NCBI RefSeq assembly: GCF_000247815.1
Contig: NC_021674.1
Location: 76,558,059 to 76,622,058 of the forward strand
Length of the DNA stretch: 64,000 bases
From: Ficedula albicollis
Lineage: Eukaryota > Chordata > Aves > Passeriformes > Muscicapidae
Direction of reading: 5' to 3'
The notes beneath the pieces are model-generated. The model made no database searches, was not told the DNA's origin, and worked only from the letters and a program-made list of their open reading frames with translations. The position numbers were made by a program, and so were the translations under genes. This document shows, piece after piece, positions 14,174 to 29,606 of this stretch. The stretch's first letter is position 1. Each line of letters starts with the position of its first letter.

Positions 14174-15537
14174 ACTTCTGCCCCTCAGAATGCTGATGTC
14201 TGCCTGGGCTGGCTGTAAGCTCTGTGCAATGAGTCAGCACTGCTCTCACAGCCAGGATTTTGTAGACGCACAATATAGATTAAAATAAGTTCTTTTGAAT
14301 CCTGAACATATCAAAATAAGCTGACATTCCCACAACAGGATCTATGTTTTACATTGTTTTGTATTAGCTTAGTTAACATCTCCTTTCAGTAATTTGAATG
14401 AAAGAGAAGTGGTTTTAAAGATAATTTCCTTAATGGACATTAGTGCCACTGCAGAGAAGCTTTTCTTTTTTATCAATGCTCTTGGCAAAGAAAAAATAAA
14501 GTACAATTATCTTGATGCAAAAATAGATAATAACTGCAAAACTGTTCAATTTTGCAAGGTTAGATGAGATTAAGATATAATATGAACTGAATTTTTATTC
14601 ACTCATCTAAAGCTAGTAAATGTTTAAATTAATGATAGTAACTGTAAACTTCTTTTTACCAAGCCTCCCTGGTTTTCTGTCCCCTTCATTTCCCCAGCCT
14701 AAATTAACAAGACCACAGCAGTGATCTACACAATAGCAAACAGAGAATTATCCTTGCAGTATTTCCAGCTGAAGCAAGGATATTAAACGCTATATGAACC
14801 AGCCAAGCACTCAGAGTCATCTAGGATATTGGCCACAATTTTTTTGAGAAAGAACTCTCCCTTCACCAGTTATTTACTCATTCTAGTAAATTTCCCCTGC
14901 TTTCCTAATTTGTTCAAGTATTTGAGAATAGATAAGTAATCTGGGAAATTTTCCAGTTTCAACTATAAAGTAATAAATAATTGAGCTCCTTGGCACTTAA
15001 TGCATGAAATAGGATCCTTGTGGTCTGAAACAAAGACTGAATTCAACAATTTCACTCTGGCAAACTCTATTTTCACAGTGGAGTTACCACTATGAAGTTA
15101 CAGTTCTGTCTGCAGGAGACAGAGGTTTCTCAGAGACTGTTCCAGTACTGAAATGAATTGATTTGGGAACCATGAGCTGTTCATGATTGTCTGTAACTTT
15201 CACTCACAGTGAAAAGTATTTTTATTTTTACCAGATAGGAGATATTTGATTGCTTGTAAATGTGTTTCAGGGAAGAAATGCAGAATAAAAGAACTTTGTA
15301 AGACGAGTCCTAGTCATATTAGCTAATAACCACCTAGAAAGTGATGAGAAACAACAGCAGAGAAAACTGGCATGAAAGAAGATAAAAAAAGGACCCTGGC
15401 TTCTTTCATCTGACAGCACCTGCTCTAAGTGCAGTGTTTCTCACACTGAACAGTGCTTGCTACAAAACAAGAAAAGCCAAAGGGGTGGGAGCTCCATCTT
15501 CCCAGGCAAATGCTCTAACCTTGAGATTCCTCTGGGG

Positions 15538-15604
15538 TTTGTTTGTTTTTTTGTTTGGTTTGTTGTTTGTTTTTGTTTTGTTTTTTTGTTTTGTTTTTTT
15601 TCCC
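15538..15604. repeat. G/T-rich low-complexity tract
   Basis: A run of about 67 bases of T with scattered G, made of TTTG, TTTTG and TTTTTTTG units. On the minus strand it is an A-rich, C-interrupted tail directly 3' of a GC-richer block (15605-15960), an arrangement resembling a decayed retroposon tail. Confidence 0.8.
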
Positions 15605-15960
15605 TGGGGCCCAAGGTGCCAAAGCTCCCATAGTCAGATCTGCTCCCAAAACTCAGGAAGCCTACAAAAGTGAAGTTCACCCTAAGGCAGGCACCCAGGG
15701 ACAGGTCAGCTCAGACCCTCTCCAGCTCCACTGACAGCAGTGGAAGTGTAAGCATCCAATGTATACAGATTTCTATACACGGACAACTAATTCCGAGAAT
15801 CTTGGCCTCAAATGGAGCCTCTCCACGCACTACTTGTTGCCCAAAATGTTGCTGTTTTTGAGCTGTAAAAATCCAGGAGAGACTCAAGGAATGGGCTTGG
15901 AGTGTCCAAATCAGGGTGTGTTTAGGGGTGTACACACACCTTATGTAAGCCCCTGAATCC
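15605..15960 (-). other. GC-richer patch, possible retroposed fragment
   Basis: About 350 bases are visibly richer in G and C than the surroundings and abut an A-rich tail when read on the minus strand. Open frames of 60-80 codons exist in several frames on both strands, none convincing. It could be a retroposed transcript fragment, part of an unrecognised LTR, or an exon of a non-coding RNA. I do not recognise the sequence. Confidence 0.25.
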
Positions 15961-18900
15961 TTTCAGGCTGCAAAAGGCAAAGAACATCAGCAGCTGTGGC
16001 AATGACTTGCTGTATACCTGTTACTTCTCACGTCTAGGGAGTAGGATTTCTTCCTAAAAAGGGAGAATGAAGCTCTGCTTTGACTCATTGACTCACCTAA
16101 TGTTATACCTTGTCCCTAGCCATGAGTGTGGGCCTAAGTAACATAAGCAGCAGCTGCAGGAAAAAACAAGGGAGGATTTTTCTGGTTGGGGGAATGGAGA
16201 AAAAGTATTTAGTTTTAGATTCCAGTGCCTGCAATACACAGAAATGCTCTCCTTTTATTTGGATGTAACTTGTACTCTTCATCTGTGAGAAATTTGCATC
16301 TAAAAGGAAAATAACAATTCTGATAGAGACATGGTTATAGAACTGCTTTTGAAGCAACTGGACCAGCATTTTTCCTAGTGTGTTCCCCATAGTAGTCATC
16401 TAAACAGAGCAGACAGAAAAGCTTTCTGTGACAAAGGATGGTTAACATGGTTTTGCTCTCTCCTGGTGGTACAAATGATTTAATAGGTCTTTTAAGCTGT
16501 TGTTTATCCTGGTATTTTAAAATGTATTACTGGGAACAAAGAGGGTTTTCTTTACCCCTTTTGAACATGATATATGAATCTCATGAATAGTATCTGTAGG
16601 TAACATTTGGCTGTCTCCCAGAACAATGAAGAAGACATTGCTGCAATCACGCTGTGTTTTTTTTTGATTTTTCAGTTAAGGGGAAAAAGTCCATCCCACT
16701 CTGAGTTACTATCACTCTTGAAATCTTTATCCACAAAAAAAAGGATGGCTGAAATGTTTGGATAGAGCAGAAGAATCATAAAAATGAGATACCAAAACAT
16801 AAAAAGTTACTGATTTTTACCTTGTAATTCAGCCAGTAACAACCCCAGTGAGAGAAGAATGTGTAGGTGCACAGGATATAATATATCTGGAAAGACAGGG
16901 GAAGATGTTTTAGTATTTGTTTGTTAAATCAACACTTTTTCCCTTTTCTGCACCCACAGAGTAACTTTTCCTCCTCTCCATCAAGCTGAAAGTTATGGCT
17001 AAGATTTTTCTTTGTTTTGTCAGTAAGAATTGACAAAAGTGGGAGGCTGTTAAAATTGTCCCCTTTCCTGCTGTATTACTTGGTTTAAACATCCCAGGAG
17101 CTGTCATTTTCCAAGGACAGCACTCAATCTTTCTTCCTCTAGCTTACCAAAGTGTTACTGAGCTTCACCTAGGTACAGGTGAATAACAGGCCTCCCTCAG
17201 TGCAATGCTTTGCAGCTTCTGGGAGCAGACTCCGGTGTAGTTTTGTCTATGATCTGATGAAAGAAACACAATCTGTTTATCTGTGCTATGAGGGATCATT
17301 TTTACTTTATGTACCACCTCATTTAAGTTCACACCTCCTTGGTTATACCATGAATTTTTGAGAATGGGTGAATTCAAGGAACAAGGTCGGTGCTGGCCAC
17401 TGTTCTGTCAAATATGACCGCATTCATCTTTAAAAGCTGCATTCAAGGAGGAAAAGGCCAAATTCCAGACTCCAGCACTCACTGCAATGTCTTTATCTCC
17501 ACTGTTCTTGGCAGCTCTTGATGTCCTTAAGTGACATTTCCTATTCTCAGAGCAAACAGAAATGTAAAAATATTCTGTACACTGAGACTGCTTATGACCT
17601 CACCGCTCCCTCTTTTGGAGGAAGAAGTCACAGCCCCTTGAATTTTCTACAGCATTTCTTTCCTACATAGCTATTACTGGTTGTGTCTACAAGTCCTGAC
17701 TTTAGGCAGTGATGAATATATTGAAAGCAATAGCCAATTCTATGAGTATTTTAATGGTGATTTTGAAATAAGGACAATCTTAATATGAAAGGTCAATTTA
17801 TTCTAAAATGAAATATTTTTGTCCTTATGTACTGAATCATATTTAAATACCTCTGAACATTCTTACTTTTGGAGGTTTGCATTTTTTGTCATGCTTGCAT
17901 TTTTCCCCTGACACATTGTTGAGAAAAGTTGTAAAATTATATAGCTTATATCCATCATTTCCAGTATATAAAATGCCTCCATTTATAAGAAATACTGGCA
18001 GGAAACCTATATGGGATGAAAGAAACATTTTAAAACATGATTACTAAAATTACTGCAACACAGAGATTCAAAAGAAATGGGATTTTCTATAATTAAAATT
18101 TATGGTAAAACTGTTCATTACTCTTGATATGAGTGGAGGTTAATAGCCTTTTTTTCACTTTATAAAGGAGGGTATGCAAATCAGACTGCTGGGCTCGAGG
18201 CAGTCTGAAGTTTTAACATGTGCTAATTCTTCAGTGAAAGTTGTTGAGCCTGATTTGTGTCTTTCAGCGGAGATATTTTTCAGGTCGATTTCACAGAGGG
18301 AAATAGAGGAACAGGAAATGACTGTGGACCAAGAAGGATTATCAACAAGGCAAACTATTAAAACATTGCTAGTCCAAAAGTGTTTTCTAGAAATTGAAAA
18401 ATTGCTTTTATTGTTCATCCTGCAATTGCAAAATTGGCAAATATTCTACACTTTCACAACACTCCTAGGAATCAGCTGATGTTCTTTACAGGTCTGACGA
18501 ATGATTCTTTGCTATTATTCTCCATTCAAGAGAATTCCTACTAATTTAGAAATTATAAATAATTTATTTAGATGTAATTTCCTTTCCGTCCCCAAAGAAG
18601 TGACTGATTTATTTTAAAGAAAAAAAGAATAATAATATGCTACTGTTACAATTTTGTGTCAATATTTAGTGATAAACCTTTATTGCTCAGTGATCAGTCT
18701 GATAGCCATGAACAGTAATTTCTAGTAGAAGAAGAAACTGAAGCAACATTCTTCAAAACTAAGTCTTTATCAACCATATCAACTCCTCTGTACTTTATTG
18801 GTATTGGTTTATTATATTTGGAACTGTGAAGCATTAATAATCAATTTATTGATGTCTTTTTAAGAACTGAGGCAATGAAGATAATGGCAAGAACATCTCA

Positions 18901-19737
18901 AATTCTTGGGGAGAAAGACATGATCAGGCTGAAACACCCTAAACTGCCTCTGAGGAACAGAAGAGCACACATTAGTGAATGCAAGAGTAAACTACATCAT
19001 CTTTTTTAAGGACAGTTTTCCTAACCATTGTTCAATTTAAGAGCAGGGAGACCTAAGGAAAGACTTATTCTTTCTTCTAATCTTTTAACTTTCCACTTGA
19101 GGCTTTAAAAGTACGTTCTTTAGTTTTTGGACTATGTCTTTATGTGTGGTGCAGGAATTATTATGTAGGATGCTGGGGATTTGCTCTATACCTTGGAAGC
19201 AACGGGTTGTCAACATGGATTTTCCTTCTTGGAAAATAACAGGCAGTTAAGATTTTACACTATTTCTCACAAAGGCAAGGGTTCAAAGTATGGTTAAATA
19301 AGAGTCGAGTTTAGAAACATTCCACTCAAGGAAGGTTCCACTCAAGCTGGATAAAAGACCAGCTTGGTTTCATTTCCAGCAATGACTTCTTGGTTTACCT
19401 GTGATCAAAGTAAAAATTGATATCTGATGTCCTTACAAGCTGGAAATCCTCTGTTAGGATAAAAAATCTTTACATACTAGAAAGTCTTTAAGGAACTCAG
19501 ACTGAACTGAAACTCAAACCTCGGCTGAAGAGCAGCTGCTCTTGGGGTAGAGTTTAGGCTATTTCCTAAGACCTACACTCCAAAAAGTCTCAAAATTCAG
19601 ATTTGGTGATCTAACAAAGTTCAATCTGGCTACTGAATTATATTCCTACCCAAATCACTCATCAAAGATACTTCTGGATGGGGAAGAGCATCTCCACTAT
19701 AAACAGGCTTGGAGTAATGCTAATGAGTTCAGCAAAG

Positions 19738-20183
19738 TGAAATACGCGTATCTCTCAGCTCCTCGTGCAGGAGGAGTCAGAAGCAAATGTGGGGGAAAAG
19801 GACAATTTGGCAGTTTTTGAGAGGCCACATTGCTACAGAGCCTGGGCTGCTCCTATCCTGGGGATAGTGGCTGATCTGGCTCCTGCAGCCCGGCAGAGCA
19901 GAGCCAGAGGCATTCTGCTTGTGCACACTGCTCCTGAGTTTCCCCTCTAGTTATTGTCTGAGCAAAGCAGCTCCTGTGGCTTAATTCAACTCATTCAAAG
20001 TTGTTTATTGACTTACTAATGACATCTAATTAACTGACAATCAGTGTAGTATATATCCAGGACAATCAGTGTACTTTATATTCAGGGTCAATATTGGCCA
20101 TCCAATAAATAAATTATGATACCAGACACATACTGAGCATTTATAAACTATTTCACAGCCCCAATAACTAATCCTCAGGAACA
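19738..20183 (-). mobile_element. Antisense LTR of an endogenous retrovirus
   Basis: On the minus strand this 446-bp segment starts TGTTCCTGAGGATTAG (at 20183) and ends CGTATTTCA (at 19738), so it has the TG...CA ends of an LTR. Within it, again on the minus strand, a TATA-like motif (around 20050-20056) is followed about 45 bases later by an AATAAA polyadenylation signal (20004-20009), the order U3-R-U5 requires. A polypurine tract lies immediately upstream of its TG start. The 13-bp motif GACAATCAGTGTA is repeated at 20036 and 20061, overlapping the presumed promoter. I infer a 3' LTR from a retrovirus inserted in minus orientation. I could not name the family, and the interior is almost wholly missing. 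No matching LTR was seen on the other side. Confidence 0.6.
20004..20056 (-). promoter_or_regulatory. Predicted LTR core promoter and polyadenylation signal
   Basis: On the minus strand a TATATA element around 20050-20056 precedes AATAAA at 20004-20009. If active, transcription would start roughly 25-30 bases past the TATA box and be polyadenylated shortly after, defining a very short R region. This is inference from motif order only. Confidence 0.4.
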
Positions 20184-20440
20184 GCCTCTCCCCTGCCTCC
20201 CCCTCCCCTCAACCTCCCAAGCCCCCAGTTATCCCCAGTCTGCCCAAGGATCATAAGCACTGCCACCCCACCTGAGATGTCCCTGCAGGTGTCACTGTCA
20301 GGGCATGGGCTCCTACCAGGGCAGTTCCCTCCTGTTGTTCCCCTTTTTGAGGGGGCAGCACACAGGCATCCCCAAAACAACAGAATAACCTCCAGGAAAA
20401 ACATCAGTACAAACACCTACATACATACACACCCCAGCAT
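20184..20440 (-). mobile_element. Retroviral 3' internal stub with polypurine tract
   Basis: On the minus strand, a purine-rich run of about 33 bases (20184-20216, mostly G and A) abuts the LTR start, as the polypurine tract used for plus-strand priming does. Upstream of it (20220-20440) is a G-rich segment with an 82-codon open frame (20168-20416) that starts with a hydrophobic stretch. This could be the end of an envelope gene or chance, and I cannot tell which. The rest of the provirus is absent, so nothing here can encode a working product. Confidence 0.45.
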
Positions 20441-21944
20441 CCACACAGGCTTATGGTTGAACTATTCTCCTTCTGGATTTACGAAAGAAAGAATTTTTAT
20501 CACTTGTAATAGGACTGACAGGGATGTAAACACAGTTAATAACCCTTGAAATAGTTCAGTCATGTTAGTTGAAGTACATTTTCTTTTTAAATGAAAATTT
20601 CCTGTTTCTGCCAAACCTACAAAGACAGGAAGGCTTCTTATCTCCCCACTAATTTACAGGCTATGCTAACTGGGAAACAGTCATCCTTTATAGCTGCCTT
20701 CCTCTACAGATATTAAAGAAAAATGAAGATATTAAATGGATAAAATCAATTTTACTGAACGGTATTCTGATTTAAAGAGAGGGAGACGATGGTTTGAGAA
20801 AGGGGGGTAAGGAGTAAATTGATGTGCCACCAGTGAATATTCATCACCAATTAATTATAGGAAAGCCAACAAGCAACATGGAACTCACCTGATTTTTTTG
20901 GTGCATTAGGAGGCACTAATATCTTCATTCAAACAGGGTAATCTCTGGCATCTGATCTCAATGTTATATGGCTTGGCTATGGGTCACCTGAACTCTGGGC
21001 TAAATGCAAGACAAAAAACCAGGCTGTATAATACCTGCAGAATAGTGGACTTTCAGAATACAAATGCTTTTTTACATTAACTAGAGGAAAAAAATCCACA
21101 AACTCCAGCCTGCTTCCTTGTTTGTATATAGTTCATTTTAAATTTAAGACCTAAGAGCTTTCAGATGTACAAAGTAAAAGCTGAGTTGCACAAATGGATG
21201 TTACTCAAGTAAATTAATTTTTCTAGACTAGTGTAGGAAACTATGCCAGTTCCTGGTGCAATATGTGGTAACACTTCCATAGAAATACGGCAGAGATGGA
21301 TTTGATTCTGAATGCAGGTTTTTTAATTCTATGCTGACATGCATGACCAATTGATTTCCTGTACTTTTTACCTGGAAATTGTAATTTCTCTTTCATCAAT
21401 TCACACACACACTGCCTTTTTGGCTCTATTGATCTTTACTTGCAAGTACCCTGCTATGCCAACCAAAACTGACCTAACAAAATTTACAGACAGTAACATT
21501 ACAGACATTACTGCACATTTCAGAAGTACAGGGTGTTTCTGGAGAAAGAATGTGCCATTTTCCTTTCTTTTCCTTTCCTTCCAGTTCTGAGTGACAGAGG
21601 TGCTGCTTTCCTTTCCCCTCACGTGATGTATGAGACAGATACTATTCATCATTCTGTCAAGTGGTTTCCTTCAAGGTCTGTAATTTTGTTGGGTTTCTTT
21701 TCTTTCCTGAAAAGAGGATATAAGTTCTCTAGTTTAAACACCTCCAGCATGGTGTGCATAATCTCTTACTATTCTCTTAATTGTGTTAAATGGAGTAAAT
21801 GAATTTTCAAATTATCACAGCTTCACTGCAGCTGCAGATACACACAACAGTTGCAGGAACACGATGCTTTACCCTTTTCACCCAAAGAGCTTGGTGAAAT
21901 TAAGGGAGATTATGAGAAATGCAGTGTTCAGAATGCTCCATGTT
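20441..21944. other. Anonymous non-coding DNA
   Basis: AT-rich sequence with a short TTTCC-rich pyrimidine patch near 21553-21582. No gene or transposon is recognised. Confidence 0.5.
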
Positions 21945-22000
21945 AACTTTGGTTTGAAGGAACCTCTAGAGGTCATCTAGTCCAGCCTCTCCTTTGAAAT
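21945..22000 (-). mobile_element. CR1 LINE remnant (3' end fragment, antisense)
   Basis: The string GAACCTCTAGAGGTCATCTA followed by GTCCAGCC matches the reverse complement of the conserved CR1 3' UTR. Only about 50 bases are recognisable and both sides have decayed. Confidence 0.65.
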
Positions 22001-25000
22001 TTGTCTTCAAGAACAGCCACCTCTCTGCATAGGCTTAGCAAGTGAGGGAAATGTACATATTACATTTCTAAAGAGAGCTACTAGCCAAGCCTGCAGCTAT
22101 AAATGTCTGACCTGGTATATGCATGTTAATTTTGTCAGCATGAAGAAAAAAATAGAATTCAGGAAAAAAAAAAAGAGATTAAAAAAAACCCTAATGGCAG
22201 TTTCAATCAGTAGCCACAACACACCCTTTTCTCCTCTCTTCAGCTACCCTGCAGTATTTAGTTTCTCAAATTGTATGAGATGTTTTTTATACCTATTTTT
22301 CAGTTTATATGTTTTCTTTTATCTGATGTAATGTTCTCAATCCTCTCTTCACAGTTTTTTTTTCTGCCTGCCTGAATCTCAGTTTGTGCTGAAATAATTG
22401 GCTCTATCTATGATTTTCAAATCATATTTCCAAATGGACTTAGAGGTCACTGAGCCTCAGTGTTCTTAAGTGCATAAATATTTTTTGAAAATGGAATTTA
22501 ATTCCTAAACCAAGTAGCTGCTTTTGAAAAGTTTTCCTTTACGCAATATGCACGAGCCAGTAAAGGAACTAAGTAAACAGAAATCTCAGTCCCACCATGT
22601 GTTATGTGCAAATGTTGATTAGTCTGAGTATATGCTTGGATAATATACATTTTGAATAAATACAAACAGAGAAGTCATGAAAAATGCATTAAGGAATATA
22701 GAAATACAATATAGGATGTGAGATAATAATGATAATAACAGGGAAAACAGACTAGAATTTAAATATTATCTTCTGTCACCTAGACTTAAAAGTCTGCAGA
22801 AATTACCTATATGTTTATAATTATATGCAATCACTCCTACTGAAGCTGATGAAAATTCTCTCAGTTTCTTTCCAGTTATTGTAGCTTCAGTTTTTTACAT
22901 GTATTTCAGAAAGTCTCTCTTTCCCTAGAAAGCTCAATATAAAGCAAATAATTCCTTCAGGAGGCCAGGTTATCTATCCGCTAATTAAATGAAACTTTAT
23001 CATCCCTAACTTGTACATTAGGATTTTGTTATGTAATTAGAACAGAAAAAGATAAGAATTTAATATTGCACCCCTTCAGAAGTATTTATTTCAGTTGGAC
23101 CTAAGGGAAATACATTTAGTCCAACTGGACTGGACTTCAAAAACCTCTAACAAGGTTGATACATTACTCTCACGTAACTCCATCAAAATCCATAAAGCTG
23201 CAATTATATTATTGAGCAAGATCAATGGGTAAGATTTGGTACCTTGTTCAAAAACTCATTTAAGAAAGCTCTGAATATGAGGTATCTTTGAGGTAAAGCC
23301 TTGGTGGAAGCAGGATTGTCACAGTTAATACCGCTGGTGAGGAGCAGAAAGAGTTTTGCTGTGTTAGGAATAAACTCTCTGTGATAGTCAGCAATGGAAA
23401 TGACGAATCATTTCTCAGAGTAGTAAATGTAATCTTAAATGGATCTTCAATAACATGCTAATTCAGTCTGGTATCTTGACTGTGGAATTAATTTTTTAAT
23501 TGCCAATTTCAGCTGGCCATGCAACTGCTCCTCTAAATTTCAAGGTGACCTTTGTAGGGCCATAGGATACATTCCACCTCAGTGAATAACAACGTTGAAT
23601 CATTTAAAGACCACTGTTTTGACTTTGAAATTAGTTGTCCGCAGCAAATTTATCAAACATAGGGAATACTAACTGAATGGACTTGTCAAACTTCTCTATT
23701 CACTGCCAAAACATAAATGTTCAGTTGCTAATGAGAGTTGTTGTTACATTGAAATTATTGTCTCTCATATATATAAAAAAAAATCTTTATTTTATGTAGG
23801 GATCACAGACAGACTGTGGAAGAAAGCAGAACAGGAAAGTAGGAAGAGGGAAGGCAAAGGGCATTTTTGGTGTAAAGTGCTGGAAAGGAGGACACCTGGA
23901 AAGCTCAGAAAGGTAGCTGCTGGCTGATCTTGCCCATGATCAAAGGCAGGCTTTCTAGTACTCCTTTCTAGTGATAGCAAGACACAGAGCCCAGTATTGG
24001 GTAATTCATTGAGCTGAAAATAATATGATCTTGTCTGAGGAAGACTTTTTCAGGAATCACTACATAGCCTTAGTGAGTTTTTTTTAACCTGAAAACTGAA
24101 AGAGCAGCTACTCTGACTTGTTCAAGCAAAGCCCAAAGTAAATTAACTCTCTGTTTAAAATCTGGAAAACCAGTGACAGTTTATTTTTTAGTCTCCTGTG
24201 AGGACTCAGTGATGCTTCTGCAAGTAAAGACCTGGCACAGATCATATCAGGGCCAAACGGAGCAGAAACCCATGTTCTTGTGAAAGCTCATTTGACTGCC
24301 ATCCTGTGGGAAAGATGCCAGTTAAGGCTCAGAAAAAACCTCTATCTCTACCTCTCAATTCCAAGTGAATTGGCTTAACAGTGAAATGAGAATATACTGC
24401 AGCCATCTAAAAGTAACTATCAATTATTTTCCTATAGTGCAACCAGGTTGCTTTGAGAGATAACTCAGTAATGAAGGAAGAATCTTTTCCAGCCCCATGA
24501 GGCTGCATCTTCACACGGCTTCCACAACAAGCTGTGCCTGAAGGCACAAATTTGTACCCTGCTGAAATGATCAAATGAACAGTGTAAAACTAAAATTCTA
24601 ATAAAAATGAAAAGACTGTTTAAATAATTTGGTAGGATAGATTATAAAATTCTTTATTAAATCCGAAAGACAAATCAATTAATATGTTAACCGAGTCAAA
24701 AAAGCAGGCCTGTGTGCCAAAGTAATACAGTTGCTTCTCTGCTTTAGTTAGAATCCTGTCCTGAAACCTCTTTTGAATATCTTAAAAAGAGCTCCTAAAA
24801 GCTCCACACATCAGCTCACATATCATCTGACAGAATAGTAAATGATGAAAAATAAAAAACCAGAAAGTTGTATCAATTTGTGTTATCCTTGAGAAAGGGA
24901 AACTTTCCACCAAACTAATTCAGACACAGTGAAGAGCACTGCAGTTGTGTTACATACATAGTCAGTTTCCTAAAAAAACCCCGAAAAACCAACCCAAGAA

Positions 25001-26973
25001 CTTAATATAAAAAGAATCTGGATAGTTTTAAATGTACCTAATATTAAAATCATACAGAAGTTCTGCACATTTTAAGTGGTTATAGGTATAATTCACATAG
25101 AAACCTGCCCTCCTGGCTCTTGACATGTTACTCTATGCTCCAAAGTGAGAATACATTTAAATAATACCCCTTTTAGTACTAATACATATACATAATACTT
25201 ATAGTACTAATCTTCATCTTGATGATCAGCGCTCTCAGGCAGAGAAAATGCCATAATAAACAGGTGGGGTTGAATTCCTTCAGAGACAAGAAAACCATCC
25301 CAAATCTGTCTTCAATTAGGTGATAGAATTTATCACAAAGGACTCCTGGCCCACCTGTAAGTTTCTTCCAGCATGTTATTTTAGCAGAGATTTACCTTTA
25401 AATGTCTCTTAAGCCTTTCTTAACTTCCTTTTTTTTAAAAAAAAAATCATTATTATTATTAAGCAAGGTTTTTCAAGCTTGAGGGCTAATTTTTTTTTTT
25501 TCAACAATTGCTCTGCAGTCCTGAATGGGGAACTAGGCTAAATCTACTGCTTCAATTTGTTTAATTGATGGAAGCTGGGGTGTGTGGATTTTCTCAGCTG
25601 AGTCTAATGAAAGAAGCATTCACTTTATAGTGAGTATCTTACATTGCAGAATGTAAGTCTGCAAGTGAGGGGACCGTAATTTTCTTCTTAGCTCCTGAAA
25701 TGATCTGTAATGGGATGCCAGCCAGATCATCTCATTTCAGTGTTTCAGGACTCAGGCAAACGACTTCCACTGAATTTTGATGGGGTGATTAAAGAAGTCA
25801 CCAGCTTCATCTGGCCATCTCCAGCCCTGCAGCAAAGCCTATCACAAAGTATGCCAATACTTCAGCCATGCCAGTGCCTGACTTACTAGGACAGACTGCA
25901 GGGAAGATTGATTAGTGCTGATGCTCAGCTGCACCCAGGAGGGACAGAAGCGCAGAGAGTTCCCCTGCCCTTGCCAAGAGAGCATGTGTCTGGCTGTGAG
26001 ACCGGGCTCTGCATGGAGAGCTGGGTTTGGTGCAGTCCTGAGTCCTCCTTACAAGATTCAAGAGGAGAAATTTGTCTGTGAAATCATGTTTTGTGTTAAT
26101 TACTTTGCTTGTACAATGATGGTAGATCTATGAATAGGAAATTGTACATAAAGGATTAACTGCCTATTTTTGTTAAATCAATATTTAATTTCCATTGATT
26201 TTTTTCCATCTCCTTCATTTAAGAATCAAAGGTATTTTTAGCTCTACAGAAAACTTTAGTTTTTACACATTAATATTTTAAACTAATCGCACGTGATTGA
26301 TTTTTTATTTTAGGCTGAACTTTTCAGTGACTTCAGTAGTGATTTCTCCTTCACATTGAAGATGCAAGCCAGCCATATGTAAAAAATGAATGTTTTGTAC
26401 ATCAGATACATTTGAAAGAAAGATGAGAATTTAGAAAGTATCTATACAGAAGATTAAATTAAATTAACCAGAGCTAAGAGGAGGAAAAGCCTCTATAGAC
26501 TTTTCTTGTGAGTGAAACTATCAAAAGAACCCAAAGGTCAAAATTATCTTTTGGCCAAAGCTTTTCTTGTTAGTTAAACTATCAAAAGAACCAAAATCTT
26601 TTATGCTAGATTTTATTAGGGAACAAAATAATATAGTCTGGTACATAATAATTCTTTCAAGCAGTGAAATGGTTTACAACCACTGCATGAAACAAATTAA
26701 AGAATATCCTGGAGAAAAAAAAGCAGCTAACAGCCCCTCCACAACACATCCATGCAAGCTGGGTCATTCCAGACCAAAAGGCTGCACAGTGTGGCTCAGA
26801 GGCCAGGACCTGTGTACAAATACACAGTCTTCTTCTCAGCTTCCTGTCCTCATGATATTTTAAACAAAATATGTAGTGTACAATACCTGTGCTGATACAT
26901 GTAGAAGAGCACTCTGTATGGGTCACACCCAATCACTGCTTCCAACTAGGCTGCACTTCCAGCATTCCTTACT
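22001..26973. other. Anonymous non-coding DNA
   Basis: No gene is visible. The stretch contains T8A10 at about 25429-25446 followed by a short ATT run, a T-rich run near 25491-25501, an inverted repeat at 23092-23127, a 61-bp-period duplication near 26501-26600 and a slightly GC-richer patch at 25915-26050 with a 72-codon frame that I do not recognise. Confidence 0.5.
26501..26597. repeat. Diverged direct duplication, period 61
   Basis: TTTTCTTGTGAGTGAAACTA followed by TCAAAAGAACCCAAA (from 26501) recurs as TTTTCTTGTTAGTTAAACTA followed by TCAAAAGAACCAAAA (from 26562). A few substitutions separate the copies, so this is older than the other local duplications in the window. Confidence 0.75.
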
Positions 26974-27099
26974 GGGGATATTCCATAGCTGTCTGGACAC
27001 AATCCTGTGCTGTAGGATGACCCTGCTGGAGCGGGGAAGTGGGACCAGATCACCCACTACAGTCCCTTTCAACATGACCCATTCTGTGATTCTGTGATC
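26974..27099 (+). mobile_element. CR1 LINE 3' end fragment
   Basis: The segment follows the CR1 3' UTR: GGGGATATTCCATAGCTGTC, then GACCCTGCTGGAGCGGGGAA, then CCCTTTCAACATGACCC and the terminal repeat ATTCTGTGATTCTGTGAT. It is 5'-truncated to about 125 bp and diverged, as is usual for old CR1 copies. No coding sequence is retained. Confidence 0.85.
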
Positions 27100-29541
<2,442 letters not shown>

Positions 29542-29545
29542 TTTT

Positions 29546-29606
29546 NNNNNNNNNNNNNNNNNNNNNNNNNNNNNNNNNNNNNNNNNNNNNNNNNNNNNNN
29601 NNNNNN
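29546..29606. other. Assembly gap (61 N)
   Basis: Sixty-one N residues preceded by TTTTTT. The sequence resumes with TCGGGCAAGGGGTATAATTC. True content and length are unknown. Confidence 0.98.

Larger units (their letters stand above)
9996..19737. other. Anonymous AT-rich non-coding DNA
   Basis: I see no gene or transposon body here apart from the repeats listed separately. Short open frames (up to about 100 codons, for example 16103-16399 minus and 18174-18479 plus) lack domain features or sequence bias and are best read as chance. A moderately GC-richer patch lies at about 15480-15960. Confidence 0.55.

Noticed and set aside
20168..20416. 82-codon minus-strand frame starting with a hydrophobic segment, possibly a retroviral envelope end
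   Set aside because: Too short and without a recognisable envelope motif. Kept only as a remark on the retroviral stub.
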